Positions 1 to 7,381 of a stretch of DNA of 64,000 bases are shown here, piece by piece (positions within the stretch are counted from its first letter, which is position 1; each line of letters opens with the position of its first letter). Under the pieces are notes generated by a model that worked only from the letters and a program-made list of their open reading frames with translations, had not been told where the DNA came from and searched no databases. The stretch is taken from contig NZ_JAHPZL010000004.1 in the NCBI RefSeq assembly GCF_019331795.1, forward strand, positions 53,870 through 117,869, given 5' to 3'. The translations under genes were made by a program, and so were the position numbers. The stretch is from Austwickia sp. TVS 96-490-7B (lineage in GTDB: Bacteria > Actinomycetota > Actinomycetes > Actinomycetales > Dermatophilaceae).

Positions 1-345
1 GGCACTGGAACCGTCTATCCGTATAGCCCCTTCTGAAAATCCCCCCGAGCCTCCCCCATGGCCAGTGTCAGCATTCTTGGCAGAATTAAGCCTGCCACCC
101 CCTCCGCCGCCCCATGCTTTGATTTTTAGTTTGTCCACACCTGTCGGAACCGTAAATTGCTCAGGTGATCCAGGATCGAGGTAAGAGAACACTTGGCAAT
201 GGCTATAGCCTGCATCTGGAGTGCACGCTGGCGCCCCGCCGGCCTGCGCCAGGGGCACCCCCGAGAATGACGCAGCTGCAAGGCAGGCCACTGATAGGCC
301 TATCAGTTTGGTTGACCGCATAGCGCGATCCAGTCTGCTCACCAT
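1..345 (-). CDS. Secreted glycine-rich protein (partial, C-terminus outside window)
   Basis: Reading on the minus strand from ATG at 345 gives 115 residues that run off the window edge. Residues 1-36 look like a Sec signal peptide: Arg/Lys near the N-terminus, a hydrophobic stretch (LIGLSVACLAAASF) and an AQA-type cleavage site. The mature part has two early Cys, then a beta-rich segment and a very Gly-rich stretch (WGGGGGG, HGGGSGG). This resembles bacterial secreted glycine-rich domains of unknown function. A GTG directly after the ATG is an alternative start. A near-perfect iron-box palindrome (351-369) lies just upstream, so iron-dependent control is likely. Function is unknown. Confidence 0.7.
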   Translation of the reverse strand, partial: MVSRLDRAMRSTKLIGLSVACLAAASFSGVPLAQAGGAPACTPDAGYSHCQVFSYLDPGSPEQFTVPTGVDKLKIKAWGGGGGGRLNSAKNADTGHGGGSGGFSEGAIRIDGSSA

Positions 346-350
346 TTCAC

Positions 351-369
351 CAAGTTAAGGCTTACCTTG
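351..369. promoter_or_regulatory. DtxR/IdeR-type iron box
   Basis: CAAGTTAAGGCTTACCTTG is a 19-bp palindrome with 8 of 9 positions paired around a central G. It matches the layout of the actinobacterial DtxR/IdeR consensus (TWAGGTTAGSCTAACCTWA). It ends six bases before the ATG of the secreted protein at 345, so a bound repressor would cover the promoter or translation start. The rest of 346-667 shows no gene. Confidence 0.55.
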
Positions 370-667
370 GCATATCAAAAACCTCGTTCCATCTATCATA
401 GGTACTATCTAATCAACCCCAAGATCATCAAGTCATACGTCTGACTTTATGCCGCCAGCCCGATGAGGACACCACTTCTGTCCAAGATCAGTCGGATTCT
501 GGCATCAATGCAGTACCGACTGATATGTAAAAACAAGCCTGTGACCTTAACCGGACACCACTCTTGCTGACCTCCCCGTCATTAATGACCAGTCCGGAGG
601 TGCGGTTTCACATGCTCATTCCGGGACGGTTTTGGGTCCATGACGTCAGACTTGGCATCTGGAGTTT

Positions 668-832
668 CTCAGGTGCCGGTGGTGGCTGGCCCCCTGATGT
701 CAGGTGTTACCGTGACGGCGGACTGCCCTTGGCAGTCTGCCGACCGTGCAGCGAAGCCGGTGTGAATCCGGCGCTGTCCCGCAACGGTGATGTCCGTCCC
801 TGCCCGGGTCGGCTCAGTCCGGTCGCCTGACG
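668..832 (+). ncRNA. Cobalamin (B12) riboswitch
   Basis: The conserved core is visible: GAAGCCGGTGTGAATCCGG (754-772) followed by CGCTGTCCCGCAACGGTGA (772-790), then a B12 box AGTCCGGTCGCCTG (816-829). The 5' CAGGTGCC (670-677) can pair with the box (CAGGTG with CGCCTG). These are the diagnostic elements of the AdoCbl riboswitch family. It sits upstream of an ornithine aminotransferase, an unusual partner. Boundaries are approximate. Confidence 0.85.
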
Positions 833-911
833 GTGTGGCTTTCCCCAGTCCTCGAGGCAAGGACGACCGGGTCTGGTCCGGCTTCCACCGGGCCGCTCAG
901 GTACGCCATGC

Positions 912-934
912 CTCCTGTCCCCACCCACGAGGAG
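912..934 (+). promoter_or_regulatory. Shine-Dalgarno-sequestering hairpin
   Basis: CTCCT (912-916) can pair with AGGAG (930-934), which is part of the ribosome binding site GAGGAG (929-934) five bases before ATG 940. This suggests that the upstream B12 riboswitch acts on translation. Confidence 0.45.
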
Positions 935-939
935 CAGCC

Positions 940-2166
940 ATGGCTGACCAGTCGCCCACCCAGTCCCACCTCGACGACGCTGAGCGTTCAGTCGCTCACA
1001 ATTACGCCCCGCTTCCTGTGGTCCTGCAACACGGCTCCGGGGTGTGGGTCACCGATGTGGAGGGACGGCGCTACCTGGATGCCCTCGCCGGATATTCGGC
1101 GTTGAACTTTGGGCATGGCCATCCGGGGATCATCGGGGCAGCGCAGCAGCAGCTCGCCACGTTGACGTTGACGAGCCGGGCGTTCCATTCCGACCGGCTA
1201 GGTGGGTTCTGCCGTGACCTGGCCGCATTGTGTGGCAAAGACATGGTGCTTCCGATGAACACGGGCGCGGAGGCCGTGGAGAGCGCGATCAAGGTGGCCC
1301 GGAAGTGGGGGGTGGAGCGTCGCGGCGTCCCCCAGGATCAGGCGACGATCATCGTGATGGACGGCAACTTCCACGGCCGGACCACGACGATCGTGAGCTT
1401 CTCCACTGACCCGGTCGCTCGGGACGGGTTCGGTCCGTTCACCCCTGGGTTCACGGTGGTCCCGTACGGCGACGTCGCGGCGGTGGAGGCAGCCATCGAC
1501 GACACCACCGTGGCGGTGCTGGTCGAGCCCATCCAGGGTGAGGGCGGTGTGGTGATCCCGCCAGCGGAGTTCTTGCCAGGCCTGCGCCGTCTGTGCACGG
1601 ACCGTCAGGTGTTGATGATCGCTGATGAGATTCAGTCCGGTTTGGGCCGAACCGGCCGGACTTTCGCCTGTGACCACGCCGATGTGGTGCCGGACGTGTA
1701 TCTGTTGGGGAAGGCGCTGGGCGGTGGTGTGCTGCCAGTGTCGGCGGTGGTCGCTGACCGTGACGTGTTGGGGGTGCTCACCCCAGGTACGCATGGTTCG
1801 ACGTTCGGCGGCAACCCGTTGGCGGCTGCGGTGGGGCAGGCTGTCGTGGACCTGCTCGCTCCCGGCGACATCCAGGAGCATGTGCAGGCGGTGGAACCGG
1901 TGCTGCGTGACGGCTTGGAGGCACTGATCGGTCACGGAGTGACCGGGGTGCGAGTGCGCGGTTTGTGGGCTGGCGTCGACATCGATCCGGGGTTGATGAC
2001 CGGCAAGCAGGCGTGCCTGCGATTGGCGGAGCGGGGTGTGCTGGTCAAGGAGACGCATGGGTCAACCATCCGGATCGCGCCGCCGCTGATCGTCACTGCG
2101 GACGAGGTCCAGGTGATTGTCGACGCGCTCGCGGAGATGTTGGACGAGGCCCAGTTGGCAGCGTAA
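940..2166 (+). CDS. rocD: Ornithine--oxo-acid aminotransferase
   Basis: A 408-aa class III PLP aminotransferase that converts ornithine plus 2-oxoglutarate to glutamate semialdehyde and glutamate, linking arginine catabolism to proline and glutamate. The family signature LDALAGYSALNFGHGHP is present near residue 45. Other landmarks are NTGAEAVE (cofactor phosphate region), MDGNFHGRT, IADEIQSGLGRTG, and GKALGGG, which carries the Schiff-base Lys. Length is normal. An in-frame upstream extension exists but lies over the riboswitch; ATG 940 has a good GAGGAG site. Control by a B12 riboswitch is the odd feature, since the enzyme itself uses PLP. It is a single-gene unit, followed by a convergent gene. 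Confidence 0.92.
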   Translation: MADQSPTQSHLDDAERSVAHNYAPLPVVLQHGSGVWVTDVEGRRYLDALAGYSALNFGHGHPGIIGAAQQQLATLTLTSRAFHSDRLGGFCRDLAALCGKDMVLPMNTGAEAVESAIKVARKWGVERRGVPQDQATIIVMDGNFHGRTTTIVSFSTDPVARDGFGPFTPGFTVVPYGDVAAVEAAIDDTTVAVLVEPIQGEGGVVIPPAEFLPGLRRLCTDRQVLMIADEIQSGLGRTGRTFACDHADVVPDVYLLGKALGGGVLPVSAVVADRDVLGVLTPGTHGSTFGGNPLAAAVGQAVVDLLAPGDIQEHVQAVEPVLRDGLEALIGHGVTGVRVRGLWAGVDIDPGLMTGKQACLRLAERGVLVKETHGSTIRIAPPLIVTADEVQVIVDALAEMLDEAQLAA

Positions 2167-2196
2167 GTCGCTGATCGAGGTGAGTTGTCGCCGCGA

Positions 2197-3279
2197 TCAG
2201 GCCGAGGTGCGGGGTGTGTTGCCGTCGCCTCGGCGGGTCGCGGCGACGACCCGGTAGTAGGCGTAGATGTCAGTGAGGACAAGGATCACGACGGCGCCGG
2301 TGAGCACCGCGAGAGACATGGGGATGGTGCCGCCGTCCAGGTAGGACACGGTCTGTGCGAGCACTGCCCCACCGAGGATGATGAGGTGTTTCATCAGCTG
2401 TCTGCGGGTTGCGCCGGTCGCGTCGATCGGGACCGTAGCGACGTGGACGCGGGGGCTGCCGAATTCTTCGCGGAGAGGACGTCCGCTGGTCTGGGCATAC
2501 CCGGTGATCTCGTGGAGGTGCCGCCGGATGTCGCGCTCGGAGTGTCCGGCTTGCCGGAGCAGCACGGTGGTCTCCTGCCGCCAGGCTTGGTCCGTGGCGG
2601 CAGTGACAGCGGCCGGTGAGGTGGCGGCTTGCGAGGGTCGGTAGATGGCGATGATGCGAGCTGCAAGATAGCTGACCAGGGCGTATCCCAGCGTCATGGT
2701 CAGTAAGCTCTGGGTTTCCACAGTGCCCAGGCGCACTGTTTCGGTGCCGACGATCAGCACTGCGGTAGCGATGCTTCCGGTCAGGCCGACGAGGCTGGCC
2801 AGGGCCGCGGCGACGCTACGACGCCATCGTCGTAACGCTGCCCGGTGGATGGCGATGACCGAGAAGATCACCATCGACAACACCAGGGGCAGCAGGATCA
2901 CCCCGGGGGTGAGTGCTGCCTGAGGTGGGGCTGGCCACAGGTGCAACAGCTGGGCCACGGTGAAAAGAAAAGACAGCGCCGCTGCCCATCCCAGGACGAG
3001 CGGGAGATTGCCGAGGACAACGATGTCGTCCTCGGGCTTCCAGACGTCAGCGCCATCCTCAGTCCAGTCGGCGACCTGTCGGGTGGCCCAGTCACGGGCC
3101 GGACCGAAATGGATGTCAGCGGGTTGACCGGCCGTCTGGAGTTCCGTGGCGGCATCGGCCAATGCGGCATTCCGGTGGATGTCATCAATGTCGGCGAGCA
3201 CGAAAGCGAGCAGCGCTGCGTGCGCCCAAGGCCGGTCGGTGGGGTCGAATCGGTCCAGGATCTCGGAGGAAGCGCTCAT
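2197..3279 (-). CDS. HAAS-domain integral membrane protein
   Basis: A 360-aa protein with about six membrane helices (roughly residues 88-110, 120-140, 155-178, 188-208, 300-318 and 325-345). Soluble segments carry two HAAS-like motifs: one near the N-terminus (FGPARDWA) and one after the fourth helix (FGSPRVHVA, preceded by an RRHLHEI helix). HAAS domains are commonly encoded beside PadR repressors and are thought to relay membrane state. The start codon overlaps the stop of the upstream padR-like gene (ATGA at 3276-3279), so the two are translationally coupled. The exact function is unknown. Confidence 0.75.
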   Translation of the reverse strand: MSASSEILDRFDPTDRPWAHAALLAFVLADIDDIHRNAALADAATELQTAGQPADIHFGPARDWATRQVADWTEDGADVWKPEDDIVVLGNLPLVLGWAAALSFLFTVAQLLHLWPAPPQAALTPGVILLPLVLSMVIFSVIAIHRAALRRWRRSVAAALASLVGLTGSIATAVLIVGTETVRLGTVETQSLLTMTLGYALVSYLAARIIAIYRPSQAATSPAAVTAATDQAWRQETTVLLRQAGHSERDIRRHLHEITGYAQTSGRPLREEFGSPRVHVATVPIDATGATRRQLMKHLIILGGAVLAQTVSYLDGGTIPMSLAVLTGAVVILVLTDIYAYYRVVAATRRGDGNTPRTSA

Positions 3280-3647
3280 GGTTGGTGTCCTGTGGAATCG
3301 TCGGTGACCTGGTGCAGCGTGGAGATGAAGTCGTTCCACAGGGCGAGTTCTCCGCGGAGGCGGGCCTGGCCGTGCGGGGTGATGGCGTATCGCTTCCGGC
3401 CCGGACCGCTGCGGGGTTCTTCCCAGGTGAAGGTGATGTGCCCGTGGTTTTCGAGCCGGGTGAGGACGGGGTAGATCGATCCACCGCGGAGGTCACCGAA
3501 TCCGGCTTCTTTGAGGTGGCGGGCAAGGGCATAGCCGTGTTGCGGCTGAGCGTGGACGAGTCCGAGGATCGCGAGGTCCAGGACAGCACGCACCCAGGGC
3601 AGTGGGTAGGGCTGGGGTGATTCGTCGGGTGGGTGCTGTCCCGTCAT
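3276..3647 (-). CDS. PadR family transcriptional regulator
   Basis: A 123-aa winged-helix protein. The N-terminal VLDLAILGLVHAQPQHGYAL and the GGSIYPVLTRLENHG recognition helix and wing are typical of PadR. It is followed by an arginine-rich wing (PRSGPGRKRYAIT) and a short C-terminal dimerisation helix. This is a short (PadR-s2 like) member. It is co-transcribed and overlapping with the HAAS membrane protein, the usual PadR-HAAS partnership, and probably represses its own operon. Confidence 0.88.
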   Translation of the reverse strand: MTGQHPPDESPQPYPLPWVRAVLDLAILGLVHAQPQHGYALARHLKEAGFGDLRGGSIYPVLTRLENHGHITFTWEEPRSGPGRKRYAITPHGQARLRGELALWNDFISTLHQVTDDSTGHQP

Positions 3648-3688
3648 GCACTAAGTATGACTTGTATCTAGATACGGCGCAGGGTGTT

Positions 3689-4603
3689 TCAGGAGTGGTC
3701 GACGTACAGGTCGCGGAGCGGACGGTGACGGACCGCAGCGGGGAGGGTGAGGAGGATCACCAAGCCCACTGCACCGATAGTCAAGCCGGACAACACCCAG
3801 AAGGCAGGTGAATGCTGCAAGCCGATCCCGGCGAGCAGGGCGTACCCGATGTGGTAGCCGCCGTGGACACCGACGGCTGACCAGAGACTGCGGGTGCGGA
3901 TCACGAGAGCACCAGCGAGAATCGCGAATCCGAATGGCGGCAGGAGATAGATGAACCGTTCGGTGAGGGAGTTTTGTCCCCCTTGGGAGGTGAGGTGAGG
4001 CAGCGCGAAGCAGAACGCGTTGAGGAGGACGGCGGGGACCACCGCCATCTGGATGCTGGTGAGGAGGTAGCCGCGCCAAAGGAGTTCTTCACCGATGCCT
4101 TGAAGGACGAAGGCGTGCAGGAAGGCCAGGACGAGCAGGGCCCCTAGGGGTGCCCCCTCGTCGGTGACTGCGTTGAGGGGAATCCACCCCATCCGGTGAC
4201 CCCAAGCCAGGGCGGCACCCATCGGCGCGATAGTGAGCAGCATGGCGAGAGTGAGGTGTGCGAGGTCGAGGGGGCGGGCACGCCAGCCGATGGCGCCCAG
4301 GCTGGGGCGGCGGTCGACGTAACGGGTGAGCAGGTGTGCGATGAGGAGGTAGCTGAGGAGGGTAAGGACGCAGAACAGCGTTTTGGCGGCGAGATAGGTG
4401 AAGAGGTGATCGCTGTGCAACCAGGTGCTGACGGGGTGGATCAAGGCCAGTGGGACAGGTAAGGTCACTGCCAGGAACATGCCAGCCACCGTGAGCAGCA
4501 CTCGCGCCCAGGGTGGGACACGTGGTGTGGCGTCAAGGGTCGACCGGCCAGAGGTGACCCCGACTATGTGGCTGGATTCCGCTGTTCCAGAGTCTTTTTC
4601 CAT
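3689..4603 (-). CDS. CPBP family intramembrane glutamic protease (CAAX/Abi)
   Basis: A 304-aa polytopic membrane protein with about eight hydrophobic helices. The family motifs are in order: GEELLWRGYL (EExxxR) around residue 167, FALPHL (motif 2 His), and a third His-containing motif (VHGGYHIGYA). These residues form the active site of Rce1/CPBP proteases. Bacterial members process or protect membrane proteins and bacteriocin-immunity substrates, but the substrate cannot be read from the sequence. It lies just upstream of, and in the same direction as, the padR-HAAS pair, with a 41-bp gap. Confidence 0.85.
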   Translation of the reverse strand: MEKDSGTAESSHIVGVTSGRSTLDATPRVPPWARVLLTVAGMFLAVTLPVPLALIHPVSTWLHSDHLFTYLAAKTLFCVLTLLSYLLIAHLLTRYVDRRPSLGAIGWRARPLDLAHLTLAMLLTIAPMGAALAWGHRMGWIPLNAVTDEGAPLGALLVLAFLHAFVLQGIGEELLWRGYLLTSIQMAVVPAVLLNAFCFALPHLTSQGGQNSLTERFIYLLPPFGFAILAGALVIRTRSLWSAVGVHGGYHIGYALLAGIGLQHSPAFWVLSGLTIGAVGLVILLTLPAAVRHRPLRDLYVDHS

Positions 4604-4795
4604 GAAGTCATGATGTTCCCGCGGTGGTCCTTGACTCGATCAGGAAGCCCCCCTGAAACACCCCTGATGTCCCCTGAGCCTCACCCCGGGCGGCCCGGCC
4701 ACCGTCGACTCCCGGTGTGGGATACCAAACTTCCTCGACAGCGGTCCTAGGCTTTCACCGGCTGACCCTGTCCTCGACCCCTACGGAGCTTGACC

Positions 4796-4966
4796 ATGCC
4801 GCCGCAGATCAAAAAGGTGCTGATCTGGGTTTTCTGGATCTTCGTCGTCTACGCGGTGTTCACCTCACCTGATCGGGCGGCCAACATCCTGCGCACTGCC
4901 TGGGAGATCATCATCAACGGCTTCCAAAACCTGGGGGTCTTCTTCGATCGGCTGCTGGGTCGCTGA
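4796..4966 (+). CDS. Small single-span membrane protein (56 aa)
   Basis: ATG 4796 follows a GGAGCTTG ribosome-binding region and opens a 56-codon frame. It encodes Lys residues, one membrane helix (VLIWVFWIFVVYAVF), and an amphipathic tail ending DRLLGR. Its TGA is one base from the ATG of the PH-domain gene at 4968, so the two are certainly co-translated. It may be a membrane partner of that protein. Function unknown; the coupling argues strongly that it is real. Confidence 0.7.
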   Translation: MPPQIKKVLIWVFWIFVVYAVFTSPDRAANILRTAWEIIINGFQNLGVFFDRLLGR

Positions 4967-4967
4967 G

Positions 4968-5807
4968 ATGGCCCACGACGACTGGGTGGAGCCGCCACGC
5001 TTCGCCGAGCGTTATCTGGTGAACGGCGAGCATTGCGTGGTCGCGACCAGACGGCATTGGGTGACCTTGGTGGAGCCGTGGGCGTCCGTCGCGGCAGCAT
5101 TCATGGTGGTCTCCTGGATCACCATGAACGTCGACCCGCGGATCGCTCGGCCAGTGGATTTCCTGTGGTGGTTGTGGTTTGCCGTGGTGGGTCGAGCGGC
5201 GTACCGCAGTTGGGATCGCTCACGGACCTGGTTCATCGCCACCGACCGCCGCTTGCTGCTCATTTACGGCATCCTGGTGCGCCGCGTCGCGATGATGCCG
5301 TTGATGCGGGTCACTGACATGAGTTATCGGCGGAGCACCTTGGGGTGGCTGTTGGGCTACGGCACATTCGTCCTGGAAAGCGCGGGCCAACAGCAAGCGT
5401 TGCGGGACATCACGTTTGTGCCACACCCAGACGTGTCTTACCGGCGGATCGTGGCGCAGATCTTCCACCGTGACGGCGATGACGAGGAAGAGTCGGCCGA
5501 GGAGTTCGACGACGAATTCGACGAGATGTACGACGAATTCGATGTGATCGAGGATCGCCCGTCGCGGGGTCGAGGAGATCCGACATCGTCTTTAGCGATG
5601 AGCGAGGAAGAGTCCGACCAGTGGCGAGACCGGCTTGCCAGGACACGCACCTCACCTGGCCGGTCGCCATCAGCACGGACGCACCAACCCGGGGTGCAGG
5701 AGTGGCCTGAGCAGCGCCGGTTTAGTTGGTTTGGTCGGCGAGCGCAGGGTCGGGCGAATCCGCCGGAACGTGACGGAGAGTCGTTGTATCGCAGCGAAGG
5801 TCGCTGA
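4968..5807 (+). CDS. PH (bPH2) domain membrane protein
   Basis: A 279-aa protein. Residues 1-40 are soluble. Two membrane helices follow (about 43-60 and 65-80). Then comes a bacterial PH-like domain (TWFIATDRRLLLIYGILVRR, MMPLMRVTDMSYRRS, GYGTFVLESAG). The C-terminal third is highly charged and acidic (EEFDDEFDEMYDEFD) and probably disordered. Proteins of this layout are widespread in actinobacteria, with unknown or envelope roles. It is coupled to the 56-aa membrane protein upstream and convergent with the VOC gene. Confidence 0.8.
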   Translation: MAHDDWVEPPRFAERYLVNGEHCVVATRRHWVTLVEPWASVAAAFMVVSWITMNVDPRIARPVDFLWWLWFAVVGRAAYRSWDRSRTWFIATDRRLLLIYGILVRRVAMMPLMRVTDMSYRRSTLGWLLGYGTFVLESAGQQQALRDITFVPHPDVSYRRIVAQIFHRDGDDEEESAEEFDDEFDEMYDEFDVIEDRPSRGRGDPTSSLAMSEEESDQWRDRLARTRTSPGRSPSARTHQPGVQEWPEQRRFSWFGRRAQGRANPPERDGESLYRSEGR

Positions 5808-5828
5808 TTTGGGCTGTGGTGTGTCAGA

Positions 5829-6341
5829 TCAGGGGTGTGCGCCGGGGACGCCTGCGCCAGGAGGTGGCAGATCCGGATGGTCACTGTGGGGTGCCTGCGC
5901 AGCGTCGGCTTCCGCGGCGGCGCGGGCGATCTCTTCGGCACGTTCGGTGTCGTGGCGACGCCGTTCCTCCGGGGTGTAAACATCGCGTGGTGAGAGCAAC
6001 TGGTAGAACCCCAGGGCGTTGCCCCAGTTGTCGGAGAAATTCACAAAACTGACGACGTCTGGGACGACCACGACTTCTCCGACTGGGACGGATCCGCCAG
6101 CGAGTCGCCCGACAGCTGTGTCAATGTCGCCGACTTCCAACCGGACTCGGGCGTTGTTAGCTCCGGGCCGGTCGTGACCGGTGGACAGTTGCAGCCACGC
6201 TCCGGGTGAGATCTGCCATTCGAGGAAGTCGTCGAGGGGTGCCGTGTCCGGTCCGTGCCCAAAGACCAAGGTGTAGAAGTCCAGCACCTCGGTGAAGTCC
6301 CCGGCGTTCAGGGCGATGGTCATGCCGCGCACGTCCGCCAT
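5829..6341 (-). CDS. VOC (glyoxalase/bleomycin resistance) fold protein
   Basis: A 170-aa protein whose first ~115 residues form a VOC domain: MTIALNAGDFTEVLDFYTLVFG, ARVRLEVGDIDTAVGRL, SFVNFSDNWGNALGFYQ. The metal ligands are not all obvious. The C-terminus has a charged helix (EERRRHDTERAEEIARAAAEADAAQ) and a Pro/Gly-rich tail. The substrate is unknown. The start MADVRGM is the first ATG; no operon partner. Confidence 0.75.
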   Translation of the reverse strand: MADVRGMTIALNAGDFTEVLDFYTLVFGHGPDTAPLDDFLEWQISPGAWLQLSTGHDRPGANNARVRLEVGDIDTAVGRLAGGSVPVGEVVVVPDVVSFVNFSDNWGNALGFYQLLSPRDVYTPEERRRHDTERAEEIARAAAEADAAQAPHSDHPDLPPPGAGVPGAHP

Positions 6342-6528
6342 GGTCGACAGCCTAGGTCACTGGAGGGCGCTGACCCGGCAGATGCGTTAGATGGGTTTGC
6401 CCATGCCGCAAGGGTGTTGCTGGTGGTGGCGGTGGGATGGATCTGTTGGTGGGAGGGGCTCAGGTGCCCTGGGTGCGGTGACGACTGGAGGGGGTACGCG
6501 TCATGTCGCCCGAGGAGGATCGTTGTCG

Positions 6529-6999
6529 ATGTCGGTGGGTGAGGTCACGCACATCGTGGTGATCACGGTGGGTGTGCTCGCCGTGTGTTGGGGGGTGGGT
6601 CGGTACGCCGCCGCAGTGGTGGCGACCCGGTCTGTGGTCAACGGCATTCGGCTGGATTTGGCGATGCCACCGGCATGGGCGTTGGACGTGGCTGAAGCCC
6701 AGTTCGAGGTGGCCCGGTGGCACCCGATCGAAGGGGACGGGTCAGTGAACCGTCAACACGTGTCGGCGTCGTACCCTGCGGTGTCGGTGGAAGCGGTGCC
6801 CGGCGGGGCCGCCGCGGACGGGACGATCTGGGCGGGTGGCGACGGCTGTCTCTCAGGGGGCAGCGAAGTGCACATCTGGCTGTCGGGCTGGACGGTGCGG
6901 GCCGGGGTGGTGCGTCATGCGTCGGTGGCGTGCGCGCAGATGCGTTTGGTCAGCGAGGTATTGCGCACTGCGGATCGGTCGTACGTCGCCAGTTCCTAA
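6529..6999 (+). CDS. Hypothetical protein with N-terminal membrane anchor
   Basis: A 156-aa frame. AGGAGG at 6513-6518 serves either ATG 6529 or TTG 6523. Residues 5-25 form a membrane helix (THIVVITVGVLAVCWGVG). The rest is a small soluble domain with two Cys (GGDGCLSGG, VACAQM). No family recognised. Longer in-frame starts exist but are low-complexity. Coding is likely because of the strong ribosome binding site. Confidence 0.5.
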   Translation: MSVGEVTHIVVITVGVLAVCWGVGRYAAAVVATRSVVNGIRLDLAMPPAWALDVAEAQFEVARWHPIEGDGSVNRQHVSASYPAVSVEAVPGGAAADGTIWAGGDGCLSGGSEVHIWLSGWTVRAGVVRHASVACAQMRLVSEVLRTADRSYVASS

Positions 7000-7381
7000 G
7001 GAAGGTGGACGATTGTCCTGGGAGAGCACCATCACGGTGGACGGATGGCAGGTCATTGCGTTTTCAGTAGACCGAAAGCTCACCCAAGCCTTCCACTCGG
7101 CGCCCAGTATCCGCCATTTAGCGCAGCCATACCGCATCAAACCTAGTAGCCTGCCATTCACCCCATGTGAGCTCGATTACGTTCACTCACACCCCTCTCA
7201 TCGGACGGCACCACCCCCGCACGTCCCCCCGAGAGCCAGAGACGAGCTGCCGTTCGGACCGGACCGCCGTTCGGATCACGTTCGCAGCACATCCAACCGC
7301 CACATCACAGGTGGCGCCATCGGAACAGCGGCGTCACCGCCCACTGCGACATAGGCCTTTACCGACCTTTCCGAGGGAGTT
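7000..7381. other. Intergenic leader upstream of permease gene
   Basis: A 380-bp stretch without a convincing gene. It presumably holds the promoter and an unusually long leader of the amino-acid permease gene. I recognise no riboswitch or terminator in it. Confidence 0.4.

Noticed and set aside
1198-2058. 286-codon minus-strand frame antisense to rocD
   Set aside because: His/Arg/Gln-rich shadow frame with no recognisable domain, opposite a clear aminotransferase gene.
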